DNA of 64,000 nucleotides, from positions 62,001 through 126,000 of the forward strand of contig JAJYXB010000019.1 in assembly GCA_021791195.1 (NCBI GenBank). The letters run 5' to 3'. A program made the translations under genes and the position numbers. Of this stretch, positions 34,819 to 43,137 are shown piece by piece (position 1 is the first letter of the stretch; each line of letters starts with the position of its first letter). The notes below the pieces were generated by a model. The model was given only the letters and a program-made list of their open reading frames with translations, was not told the origin of the DNA and did not search any database. The DNA comes from Actinomycetes bacterium. Its GTDB lineage: Bacteria > Actinomycetota > Thermoleophilia > BMS3ABIN01.

Positions 34819-35009
34819 AGCTTGCCTTCCGATTCGAGTTCGTCGATCAATCCGATGAGCCTCCGCGTCCCGCTCCCCAGCATGGATTTCCGGTTCTCCA
34901 TATCCCACTTGAGAACCAGTTTGCCGTCACGGTATACATGTACATGCCTGGGAGAATGGTCGCCCTTCCATTCAAGGAATACATAACCACCCCGCCTGAC
35001 CTTTGTCAT
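34815..35009 (-). CDS. DUF4160 family small protein
   Basis: This 64-aa protein has the family pattern FLEWKGDHSPRHVHVYRDGKLVLKWDMEN, with two His residues in the HxPxHxHV-like motif. It is the first gene of a two-gene unit with the HTH gene. DUF4160 proteins are frequent in toxin-antitoxin-like cassettes but have no settled activity. Confidence 0.72.
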   Translation of the reverse strand: MTKVRRGGYVFLEWKGDHSPRHVHVYRDGKLVLKWDMENRKSMLGSGTRRLIGLIDELESEGKL

Positions 35010-35014
35010 TATAT

Positions 35015-35032
35015 GTTACCGCACATGGTAAC
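35015..35032. promoter_or_regulatory. Palindromic operator upstream of the DUF4160-HTH unit
   Basis: GTTACC-N6-GGTAAC is a perfect 6-bp inverted repeat 5 bp from the DUF4160 start codon. It is a likely binding site for the HTH partner. The remainder of the 35,033-35,368 gap has no gene that I can support. Confidence 0.55.
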
Positions 35033-35352
35033 GTTTATGAAGGTGTTAGCGCGGAGTTCGCAAGTCGGTGAGGAGCTCTTCTGATTGGTCTTGGGGGAAT
35101 CCTGCAGCCGCTGTCCCGACACGCGAAGTCCCGGCCGGTTCCTTCCCAATCCTTGCTCGGGAACTTTTCTTCTTGCTCAATTATCGCCACCTCCGCGAGT
35201 CGCCGGAGTGGGAGAAATGGCGAGGTGGGGAAGCTCGAAGCGAATATATCAGATGCGGCGGACGGAAAAACTTTCCCACCAAAAATATCTCCCTGTGTAA
35301 AACCCCGCCTTTTCTAATAAAATGATCCCTGCGAAGCACGCCAAGATAACAA

Positions 35353-35368
35353 TATAACCCCACTCCAT
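35353..35368 (+). promoter_or_regulatory. Candidate -10 box for the hsd operon
   Basis: TATAAC at 35353-35358 lies 10 nt before the hsdR ATG, and no ribosome-binding site is visible between them, so transcription may start at or close to the start codon. The -35 box is not clear. Confidence 0.4.
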
Positions 35369-38200
35369 ATGCCGAACCTGACCTCTGAACAAGAGGCGCG
35401 AGAGAAGATTGATGAGCTGCTGACGGCGGCAGGCTGGCTGGTACAAAACGCGAAGGAAGTCAGCATAAATGCTGGCCTGGGCGTCGCCATCCGCGAGTTC
35501 CCGCTGAAGTCGGGTCACGGGCATGCGGATTATCTGCTTTACGTGGACGGCAAAGCGGCCGGTGTCATTGAGGCCAAGAAAAAGGGCGCCACGCTTATTG
35601 GCGTGGAGACCCAGTCAGACAAATACACCAAGGGGCTACCTGAAAGCCTTCCCACCTGGCGAAATCCACTGCCTTTCTCTTACGAGTCCACCGGCGTTGA
35701 AACCAGATTCACCAATGGGCTGGAGCCCGACGCCAGGTCGCATCTGGTTTTTGCGTTTCACCGGCCGGAAATGCTCGCCGATTGGCTCGAGATCTTAAGC
35801 GCCACAGGAAGTGACAAAGTCGCCGATGGTAAAGTTGAGTACCTGGCATCTGGTCCCATCCTCGAACGGCTCCGTCAATTGCCGCCCCTCGAAACGCAAG
35901 GCCTCTGGCCCGCCCAGATCACCGCCATCCAAAATCTGGAGCTCTCGCTCGCCGACAACCGCCCCCGCTCGCTCATCCAGATGGCGACCGGCTCTGGCAA
36001 AACTTTCACCGCCATCACTTCCATATATAGACTGATCAAGTTCGCCGGCGCCCGCCGCGTCCTCTTTCTGGTAGACCGCGGCAACCTCGCCGATCAGACG
36101 CTCAAGGAATTTCAGCAGTACGTCTCGCCGTACAACAACTTCAAGTTCAGCGAGGAGTACATCATCCAGCGCCTGACCAGCAACACAATCGACACCACTG
36201 CCCGCGTCTGCATCTGCACCCTGCAGCGCATGTACTCCATGCTCAAGGGCCGCGAGCTGGCCGAGGAAGATGAGGAGACGCCGCTCGATGACATGGGCCC
36301 TCTCCCTCGGGAGCCCGAGCTGATCGAGTACAACCCGGCTATACCTATCGAGACCTTCGATATCATCATCACCGACGAGTGCCACCGCTCTATCTATAAC
36401 CTCTGGGCGCAGGTGCTGGACTACTTCGACGCCAGGCTGATCGGGCTCACCGCCACGCCCAACAAACAGACCTTCGGCTTCTTCAACCAGAACCTGGTGA
36501 TGGAGTATCCGCACGAGGCCGCCGTGGCCGACAACGTCAATGTCAATTACGATGTCTACCGCATCCGCACCAATATCACCGAGGCCGGCTCCCGGGTAGA
36601 CGCCGGCTACTACGTGGAGAAGCGCGACCGCGAGACCCGCCAAACCCGCTGGGAGGAGTTGGACGAAGACTTCCAGTACGACCCCAACCAGCTGGACCGC
36701 GACGTGGTCGCGCCCGACCAGATCCGCAAGATCGTGCAGACCTTTCGCGACAATCTGTTTGGCGAGATTTTCCCCGGACGCACCGAAGTGCCGAAGACAC
36801 TTATTTTCGCCAAGGATGACAACCATGCCGAGACCATCGTCGAGATCATCCGTGAGGAGTTCGGCAAGGGCAACGACTTCGCCCAGAAGATCACCTATCG
36901 CACCACCGGCGCCAACCCCAAGGATCTGATCAAGGCGTTTCGCAACAGCTACAACCCGCGCATCGCCGTCACCGTGGACATGGTCGCCACCGGCACCGAC
37001 ATCAAGCCGGTGGAGATAGTGTTTTTCATGCGCGCGGTCAAGTCCCGCTCGTTCTTTGAGCAGATGAAGGGACGCGGCGTGCGCGTGATCCGGCCGGATG
37101 ACCTCAAGGCCGTCACCCCCGACGCCATCCTCAAGGACCACTTCGTGATTGTAGATGCCGTGGGCGTCTGCGAGCAGGACAAGACCGATTCGCGTCCCAT
37201 GGAGAAGAAGCCCAGCGTCGCCTTTGAAAGCCTGCTGCAGGCCGTTGCTTTCGGGAACGTCGAGGAAGATGTGCTCACCACCATCGCCGGGCGCCTGGCC
37301 CGCATGGAGCACCGGCTAAGCGAGGAGGACGAGCGGCGCATCCACGAAGTGAGCGGCGGCCTGACGGTTAGGGATATAAGCCACCGGCTGGTCGATGCCG
37401 TGAACCCCGATCTGCAGCTGGCGCAGGCGCGGGCCGATGCCGGCCTGGCGCCAGATTCAGAGGAACCGGTGAGCGCTGATGCGGTGCAGGAAGCGGCAAA
37501 GAAACTGATCGAGGCAGCCGTGACTCCGCTGCATGACCCAGCTCTGCGCGGCCTGCTGGTTGAGATAAAGAAGAAGAACGAGATCACCATCGACCACGTG
37601 AGCCAGGATCAGGTGATCGAGGCGGGGTTTAGCCTGGACGCGCTGGACCGCGCCCGCGGCGTCGTGGAGTCTTTCGAGAAGTTCATCGAGGATAACAAGG
37701 ACGAGATCACCGCCCTGCAGGTTTTATACAGCAAGCCCTATCGGGCGCGGTTGAAGTTCGAGGATGTGCGAGACCTGGCGGAAGCTATTGAGCGACCGCC
37801 ATATCTGTGGAGTGAATCCCAGCTCTGGCAAGCTTATGCGGCGCTGGATAAATCGAAAGTGAAAGGCGCCAGTGGCAAGCGGATACTCACCGACCTGGTG
37901 TCGCTAGTCCGCTTCGCCATTCACCAGGATAACGAACTGGTGCCATTCCCCGAGCGCGTGGACGCCAACTATAGCGCATGGCTCGCCAGCCAAGAGCAGG
38001 GTGGCCGCAAGTTCACGGATGAGCAGCGGCGCTGGCTGGAAATGATCAGGGATCATATCGCTGCCAATCTGAGTATTACACGCGACGACTTCGAGGATGT
38101 GCCGTTTATACAGCAGGGCGGTCTCAGTCAAGTGTATGAAGTGTTCGGAGATGAGCTGGATGAGATTATTGAGGAATTGAGTGAGGCGTTGGTGGCGTGA
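35369..38200 (+). CDS. hsdR: Type I restriction enzyme R subunit
   Basis: This 943-aa subunit has an N-terminal PD-(D/E)XK nuclease with Asp54 (HADYLLYVD) and Glu68-Ala-Lys70, then an SF2 helicase with Walker A MATGSGKTFTAI (near residue 207), DECH at ~335 (ITDECHRSIYNLW), LTATP, and QMKGRGVRVIRPDD as motif VI. The C-terminal ~250 residues match the EcoEI-type R C-terminal domain. It translocates and cuts unmodified DNA together with HsdM and HsdS. hsdS overlaps by 4 nt. Confidence 0.95.
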   Translation: MPNLTSEQEAREKIDELLTAAGWLVQNAKEVSINAGLGVAIREFPLKSGHGHADYLLYVDGKAAGVIEAKKKGATLIGVETQSDKYTKGLPESLPTWRNPLPFSYESTGVETRFTNGLEPDARSHLVFAFHRPEMLADWLEILSATGSDKVADGKVEYLASGPILERLRQLPPLETQGLWPAQITAIQNLELSLADNRPRSLIQMATGSGKTFTAITSIYRLIKFAGARRVLFLVDRGNLADQTLKEFQQYVSPYNNFKFSEEYIIQRLTSNTIDTTARVCICTLQRMYSMLKGRELAEEDEETPLDDMGPLPREPELIEYNPAIPIETFDIIITDECHRSIYNLWAQVLDYFDARLIGLTATPNKQTFGFFNQNLVMEYPHEAAVADNVNVNYDVYRIRTNITEAGSRVDAGYYVEKRDRETRQTRWEELDEDFQYDPNQLDRDVVAPDQIRKIVQTFRDNLFGEIFPGRTEVPKTLIFAKDDNHAETIVEIIREEFGKGNDFAQKITYRTTGANPKDLIKAFRNSYNPRIAVTVDMVATGTDIKPVEIVFFMRAVKSRSFFEQMKGRGVRVIRPDDLKAVTPDAILKDHFVIVDAVGVCEQDKTDSRPMEKKPSVAFESLLQAVAFGNVEEDVLTTIAGRLARMEHRLSEEDERRIHEVSGGLTVRDISHRLVDAVNPDLQLAQARADAGLAPDSEEPVSADAVQEAAKKLIEAAVTPLHDPALRGLLVEIKKKNEITIDHVSQDQVIEAGFSLDALDRARGVVESFEKFIEDNKDEITALQVLYSKPYRARLKFEDVRDLAEAIERPPYLWSESQLWQAYAALDKSKVKGASGKRILTDLVSLVRFAIHQDNELVPFPERVDANYSAWLASQEQGGRKFTDEQRRWLEMIRDHIAANLSITRDDFEDVPFIQQGGLSQVYEVFGDELDEIIEELSEALVA

Positions 38201-39681
38201 ATATAAAAACAATCGCCAAATTGCCAAAGCAAGAATTACCGGCGGAATGGCAATGGTCTAAGCTCGGAGATGTTGCTGATATCGTAGCAGGTAATCCAGC
38301 GCCGCAGGGTGAGCAATTTTTTGAGAACGGAACTTATCCATTTGTCCGCGTGCAAGATATGGGCCGCCTTGGAACACAGGTACGCATGACTGATACACAT
38401 GATCGAGTGAATGAGACAGCTATACCAAAGTTGAAGCTGTTTCCGGCCGGGAGCGTTTTATTCACAAAAAGTGGCGCATCAACGCTCCTGAATCAAAGAG
38501 CAATACTCGCGCGTGATATGTACGTTGTGAGCCATATTGCCGCTGCGATTCCAAGCGATACAATTTTGAGCGAATGGCTTTATTATTGGTTGAAAGTCAT
38601 AGACTTTAACCAATTGGCTCACGCAACAACATTGCCATCTCTTCCTCTATCACAAGCCAAAGAAATCCCCGTTCCTATTGCTCCTAAAGAAGTGCAAGCA
38701 AATGTTATCGCCGAAATCGAAATACAATTCTCCCGGCTCGACGAGGCTGTCACCAGCCTAAAGAGAGCCAAAGCCAACCTCAAACGCTACAAAGCCGCCT
38801 TCCTCAAAGCCGCCGTCGAAGGCAAGCTGACGGAAGAGTGGCGCAAACAACACCCCGACGTCGAACCCGCCACCGAACTCCTAAAACGCATCCTCATCGA
38901 ACGCCGCCAAAAATGGGAAGAAGCCGAGCTCGCCAAAATGCGCGCGAAAGGCAAAGAGCCGAAGGATGATAAGTGGAAGGCAAGATATAAAGAGCCAATT
39001 ATCACCGATACGGAACATCTACAAGAACTACCGAGCGAATGGATGTGGGTATCACTTTTAACAGTGGCGGTAAAAATACAAACTGGTCCATTTGGTTCTC
39101 TACTACATAAAGAAGAATATGTCAAACGTGGTGTACCTCTGGTAAATCCTACCCATATTAGTGGCCAGCGTATACTCGCAGATTGGGATCTAACAGTTCT
39201 TCCGAATAAGGCAAACTCCCTAAGTAAATACAGGATGGAGATGGGTGATATCGTAATGGGACGAAGGGGTGAAATGGGGCGTTGTGCATCGGTTTCGGAA
39301 AAACAGGATGGATGGCTTTGCGGAACAGGTAGTCTATTCATCAGGCTTATACCACATATGAACTCTTTGTTTTACAGTCATTTTCTAAGTTCAAAAGTGA
39401 TTCGAGATTACTTGGGTGAAAATAGCATTGGAACAACAATGAGTAACTTAAATCAAAATATTTTGCGCTCACTTCCTATTCCTCTATGTTCAGAAGCTGA
39501 ACAAGACAGAATCATGCAGGATGTCAATTATAAAATATCGATTATTGATAAATTAGAAACTTATACTTCCAGTAACTTGCAAGAAATTGAAATATTACGC
39601 CAATCAATCCTCAATAAAGCCTTTTCGGGCAACCTAAAGAGCAAGTATGAAAAACTCATTACGGGATTGAAGACAAAATGA
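38197..39681 (+). CDS. hsdS: Type I restriction-modification specificity subunit
   Basis: This 494-aa subunit has two target-recognition domains (about residues 15-170 and 285-440), each followed by a helical conserved region (FSRLDEAVTSLKRAKANLKRYKAAFLKAAVEGKL; LQEIEILRQSILNKAFSGNL). The GTG start overlaps the hsdR stop (GTGA). The TRD parts are clearly AT-richer than the neighbours, whereas the central conserved region is GC-rich, the usual pattern when TRDs are exchanged. It reads a bipartite DNA sequence that cannot be predicted here. Confidence 0.93.
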   Translation: MNIKTIAKLPKQELPAEWQWSKLGDVADIVAGNPAPQGEQFFENGTYPFVRVQDMGRLGTQVRMTDTHDRVNETAIPKLKLFPAGSVLFTKSGASTLLNQRAILARDMYVVSHIAAAIPSDTILSEWLYYWLKVIDFNQLAHATTLPSLPLSQAKEIPVPIAPKEVQANVIAEIEIQFSRLDEAVTSLKRAKANLKRYKAAFLKAAVEGKLTEEWRKQHPDVEPATELLKRILIERRQKWEEAELAKMRAKGKEPKDDKWKARYKEPIITDTEHLQELPSEWMWVSLLTVAVKIQTGPFGSLLHKEEYVKRGVPLVNPTHISGQRILADWDLTVLPNKANSLSKYRMEMGDIVMGRRGEMGRCASVSEKQDGWLCGTGSLFIRLIPHMNSLFYSHFLSSKVIRDYLGENSIGTTMSNLNQNILRSLPIPLCSEAEQDRIMQDVNYKISIIDKLETYTSSNLQEIEILRQSILNKAFSGNLKSKYEKLITGLKTK

Positions 39682-40499
39682 CTGATGACATAAATGATAC
39701 TCAGAAGCATCTTGAAAGAGTGAATAGGTCAGGATTTCCGCTTCAGATTGGTCTGGAATATCTGCTTCAAAAAAATCCTGGTCGGCGCCATTGGCATTCA
39801 CTTGTTTCAGAGTATCCATGGAATTACGAAGAATCTAAAACGAATGGTTTTATAGACCTTGTCATCGAGGATATCCACCAAGTGGGAATAATGGTGATCG
39901 AATGTAAAAGAGTTCGTGATACCGAATGGATTTTTTTAATCCCGCCGGGTGAGGAATCCAGAACACATACGAACGCCTGGGTTTCTTGGAAAAAGAGCCC
40001 AGAGGCACGGCGCATATTTGACTGGCACGATATCCAAACTGAACCCAACTCGCCAGAAGCGGCATTCTGTATTGTTGCTGGACAAGATGCAAAAAGTAGA
40101 CCAATGCTTGAAAAAGTAGCATCGCAGCTAATTGATGCCACTGAAGCGTTAGCGAGAGAAGAAATGCAAATATATCAACTCCATGGAAAGGAATTTTGGA
40201 GCGCCAGAACATATTTTCCGACCATAATAACCACTGCAGAGTTAAAAGTTTGCAAATTTGATCTCGCAAAAATCGATATCGATAATGGCGACCTTTTAGA
40301 TGCCGAATTTGTAACAGTTCCTTTCCTTCGTTTTAGAAAAGCATTTTCGATAAGAGCTTCAAAACTTCTATCTGCTGGAAACATAGCGCATGTATCAACA
40401 GCGTCAGAGAGAACAGTTTATGTAGTTAATTCTAGCTCCTTTGAATCATTTTTAAGCCAATGGGATCTGCCAGTAAATTCATTAAATAGTTTAAGATAA
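39678..40499 (+). CDS. PD-(D/E)XK nuclease-like protein embedded in the hsd operon
   Basis: This 273-aa protein has a possible restriction-endonuclease-like core: Glu45 (SEYPW), Asp60 in NGFIDLVIED and Glu75-x-Lys77 in IMVIECKRVRD. The remainder has no recognised domain. It is AT-rich like the hsdS TRDs. The ATG overlaps the hsdS stop by 4 nt, which indicates coordinated expression with the restriction system. It may be an accessory nuclease or a protein of another defence unit; no known family name came to mind. The motif reading is by eye. Confidence 0.65.
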   Translation: MTDDINDTQKHLERVNRSGFPLQIGLEYLLQKNPGRRHWHSLVSEYPWNYEESKTNGFIDLVIEDIHQVGIMVIECKRVRDTEWIFLIPPGEESRTHTNAWVSWKKSPEARRIFDWHDIQTEPNSPEAAFCIVAGQDAKSRPMLEKVASQLIDATEALAREEMQIYQLHGKEFWSARTYFPTIITTAELKVCKFDLAKIDIDNGDLLDAEFVTVPFLRFRKAFSIRASKLLSAGNIAHVSTASERTVYVVNSSSFESFLSQWDLPVNSLNSLR

Positions 40500-40505
40500 G
40501 GGTTC

Positions 40506-40680
40506 AATCACGCCTCAAATCGTCCAAGAACTCTGGATCTACTGCAATGTCCTCCGTGACGACGGGATGAGCTACGGCGATTACGTCGAGCAGCTCACAT
40601 ATCTGCTCTTCCTCAAAGGCGGAAGACCGCATGTGCAGAGCATCGTTACGGCTGGCCAGTCGCCAATTTCTCACGGCTTA
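40506..40680 (+). pseudogene. 5' fragment of an hsdM gene
   Basis: Bases 40519-40617 match the start of the intact hsdM (43153-43251) with 7 differences in 99 bp, and the frame reads IVQELWIYCNVLRDDGMSYGDYVEQLTYLLFLK. Homology ends abruptly and the frame closes about 20 codons on. The ATG is missing. It marks where hsdM would be expected directly after the accessory gene and shows that the AbiE pair was inserted or that two related operons recombined here. Bases 40,681-40,890 are AT-rich with no gene. Confidence 0.85.
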
Positions 40681-40897
40681 AATTAGCCGATGGCATAACT
40701 TTCAATTGGACGATAATGAAACCTTCATTTGGCTGATAGAAAAAATAAACTCTGGGCCACCAGCGGATCTTCCTCAACTACATAATTAGCGTAATAATTC
40801 CGCCAAAATAGGAAAATTTACGCATATAATATAGTTTTCTTTCTAACTTAGTATATAATCTGTGCATTAATTCTTATAAAATATGAAATATGACTCT

Positions 40898-40908
40898 TAG
40901 AATATAGC
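40898..40908 (+). promoter_or_regulatory. Leaderless-type -10 box of abiEi
   Basis: TAGAAT (40898-40903) ends 5 nt before the abiEi ATG, without any ribosome-binding site. Another TATAAT lies near 40,852 in the same AT-rich block. Either would give the AbiE pair its own promoter inside the hsd operon. Confidence 0.45.
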
Positions 40909-41727
40909 ATGAATACACTAGCTGGCCTTGGAAAAACTGATCGCGCCCGCCTGGCGCTGGTTTTGCGTGGCACAAAAGGTACAGTCTCGGTTAGCGAGGC
41001 GGCCGAGCTTTTGGGCGTCCCTGCAAATATTGCGGCCAAGATGCTGTCCCGCTGGGCGCAGGCTGGCTGGTTGTCACGCATTCGCCGTGGTCTGTATGTT
41101 CCTGTTTCCCTAGAATCACGCACGGCGGATATCCCCTTGGAAGATCCGTGGACAGTTGCCGCCCGTCTTTATGAGCCCTGCTATATCGGCGGTTGGAGCG
41201 CGGCCGAGTATTGGGATCTTACCGAGCAAATATTTCGCACTGTTCTGGTTATGACAACCCGGAAACCCCGGCAAAGAAAAACAAAGATTAAGGGAACGGA
41301 CTTTCTCCTGCGAACGGTTTCTGACAAGGCGCTCTTTGGCCTAAAACCTGTCTGGCGAGGGCAAGTCAAAGTTAATCTGTCCGACCCGGCACGTACAATT
41401 ATCGACATGCTTGGTGAGCCCAAACTGGGTGGCGGCATCCGTTCTGTCACAGATATGTTTGTGGCTTATTTGAAATCTGAAAAAAAAGACCTCGACCTGC
41501 TGGTTAATTATGCAGAGCAATCGGGCAACGGCGCTGTTTTCAAAAGAATGGGGTTTCTTCTGGAAGGACTCGGCTGTGGGGATGAAGCAATCATCAACAG
41601 ATGTCAGGAAAAGCTGACGACAGGTTATGCCAAGCTGGATACCAGCCTGCCAGCCGAGAGGCTGGTTACCAGGTGGCGGCTATGGGTTCCGGAGCGGTGG
41701 CTGAAAGAGATTCCGGTTGATAGATAA
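40909..41727 (+). CDS. abiEi: AbiEi-type antitoxin, type IV toxin-antitoxin
   Basis: This 272-aa protein has an N-terminal winged helix (VSVSEAAELLGVPANIAAKMLSRWAQAGWLSRIRRGLYV) and the AbiEi C-terminal domain (YIGGWSAAEYWDLTEQ, VNLSDPARTIIDMLGEP). In AbiE systems this protein represses the operon and neutralises the toxin without direct binding. It overlaps the toxin gene by 11 nt. The adjacent AT-rich leader probably contains its binding sites. Confidence 0.9.
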   Translation: MNTLAGLGKTDRARLALVLRGTKGTVSVSEAAELLGVPANIAAKMLSRWAQAGWLSRIRRGLYVPVSLESRTADIPLEDPWTVAARLYEPCYIGGWSAAEYWDLTEQIFRTVLVMTTRKPRQRKTKIKGTDFLLRTVSDKALFGLKPVWRGQVKVNLSDPARTIIDMLGEPKLGGGIRSVTDMFVAYLKSEKKDLDLLVNYAEQSGNGAVFKRMGFLLEGLGCGDEAIINRCQEKLTTGYAKLDTSLPAERLVTRWRLWVPERWLKEIPVDR

Positions 41728-43135
41728 ACAGGAAGTGCTGGAGTTCGCACGGGAATTTTCACTGGATCCGCACGTTATTGAAAAGGATTACGTTCTGGGC
41801 TGGATCCTTGCGGGTATCGCCAGCCATGATGGGCTCAGATCCACATGGATATTCAAAGGCGGAACCTGTCTTAAGAAATGCTACTTTGAAACCTATCGCT
41901 TCTCGGAAGACCTGGATTTCACGTTAACTGACCCCGCGCATATAAATGCGGAATTCCTTGGTGAGACTTTCCCAACAATCGCTGACTGGGTTTATGATCA
42001 AGCAGGCATTGAAATACCACAAGACACACTTCGCTTCAAGGTCTATAAAAACTCTCATGGCGGCGAATCGGTTGAAGGGCGAATTGGATATCGGGGTCCC
42101 TTGCAGCGACGGGGCGACGCTCCGCGAATCAAACTCGATCTCACTGCAAACGAAATCCTGGTCCTGGAACCATCTGCAAGAGCTGTTCACCACCCATATT
42201 CCGACGGACCCGCCGAAGGGATTAGAATCTCCTGCTACTCATTTGAGGAAGTTTTCGCTGAAAAGGTTCGGGCATTGGCGGAACGAGAACGACCTCGTGA
42301 CCTATATGATGTCGTGCATCTCCATCGCCACGACGAGCTAACACCAGATCGAGAAATTGTCTTTAACACCTTGGAGAAAAAATGCTCTTTTAAAGGAATT
42401 CCCATGCCAACTTTCGCCGCTTTGGAAGCACAGCCAGCGCGAGCCGAACTGGAAGCTGAATGGGAGAATATGCTAGGACATCAATTACCTGCACTTCCCC
42501 CTTTTGAACAATTCTGGAATGAACTGCCGGCAGTTTTTGACTGGTTGCAAGGCGCGGCTGCGAAGGTCGCGAAACTATCTGTAGCGGTAGGCAATAATAT
42601 TGATGAAACGTGGCGGCCTCCTTCAATGGCGCAGGCCTGGCACACCACCGCGCCGCTGGAGATAATTCGTTTTGCGGCAGCCAACCGGCTCTGTGTCACG
42701 TTGGCTTATCAAGGCAGCACCCGTCTGATAGAACCATACTCCCTCAGGCGAACAAGGGCAGGGAATCTTCTCTTATATGCAGTCAAGCACGGAACCGGCG
42801 AGATAAGGGCATACCGAGTCGATCGCATCCATGGCGCCGAAGTATCACAAGAGGCATTTATTCCAAAATACGCTGTTGAGCTTACGCCTGCCGGTTCGAT
42901 GGCGGCTCCGCCCGTGCAAAATCGGCTAACCTTGGGTTTGCCATATCGCTCGCGAGGTACTCGCACCCGGCGCACCGTCAGCAGCGGACCTAGATACGTG
43001 ATTGAATGTCCTTACTGCGGAAAGAAATTCACAAGGAAGAAAAGAGGCACAAGGTTGAACAAACACAATGACCAATACGGCAACAGATGTTCAGGTTCTT
43101 TCCGAACCGGTACATTGGTTGATACCATATACTGA
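41717..43135 (+). CDS. abiEii: AbiEii nucleotidyltransferase toxin fused to WYL and zinc-finger-like domains
   Basis: This 472-aa protein begins at a TTG inside the end of abiEi. Residues 1-~240 are an AbiEii/AbiGii-type nucleotidyltransferase: IFKGGTCLKK (45-54), EDLDFT (64-69), and EKVRALAERERPRDLYDV (182-199). Residues ~312-388 look like a WYL domain (PLEIIRFAAANRLCVTLAYQG, RLIEPYSLRRTRAGNLLL, IRAYRVDRIHGAEV). A C-terminal C-x2-C-x15-H-x7-C set (C431, C434, H450, C458) suggests a zinc finger. Canonical AbiEii lacks the last two. The stop is 2 bp before hsdM, so the pair is joined to the restriction operon. Confidence 0.85.
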   Translation: MIDKQEVLEFAREFSLDPHVIEKDYVLGWILAGIASHDGLRSTWIFKGGTCLKKCYFETYRFSEDLDFTLTDPAHINAEFLGETFPTIADWVYDQAGIEIPQDTLRFKVYKNSHGGESVEGRIGYRGPLQRRGDAPRIKLDLTANEILVLEPSARAVHHPYSDGPAEGIRISCYSFEEVFAEKVRALAERERPRDLYDVVHLHRHDELTPDREIVFNTLEKKCSFKGIPMPTFAALEAQPARAELEAEWENMLGHQLPALPPFEQFWNELPAVFDWLQGAAAKVAKLSVAVGNNIDETWRPPSMAQAWHTTAPLEIIRFAAANRLCVTLAYQGSTRLIEPYSLRRTRAGNLLLYAVKHGTGEIRAYRVDRIHGAEVSQEAFIPKYAVELTPAGSMAAPPVQNRLTLGLPYRSRGTRTRRTVSSGPRYVIECPYCGKKFTRKKRGTRLNKHNDQYGNRCSGSFRTGTLVDTIY

Positions 43136-43137
43136 TT

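Noticed and set aside
35795-37312. 505-codon minus-strand frame
   Set aside because: Antisense to the hsdR helicase, whose motifs are unmistakable.
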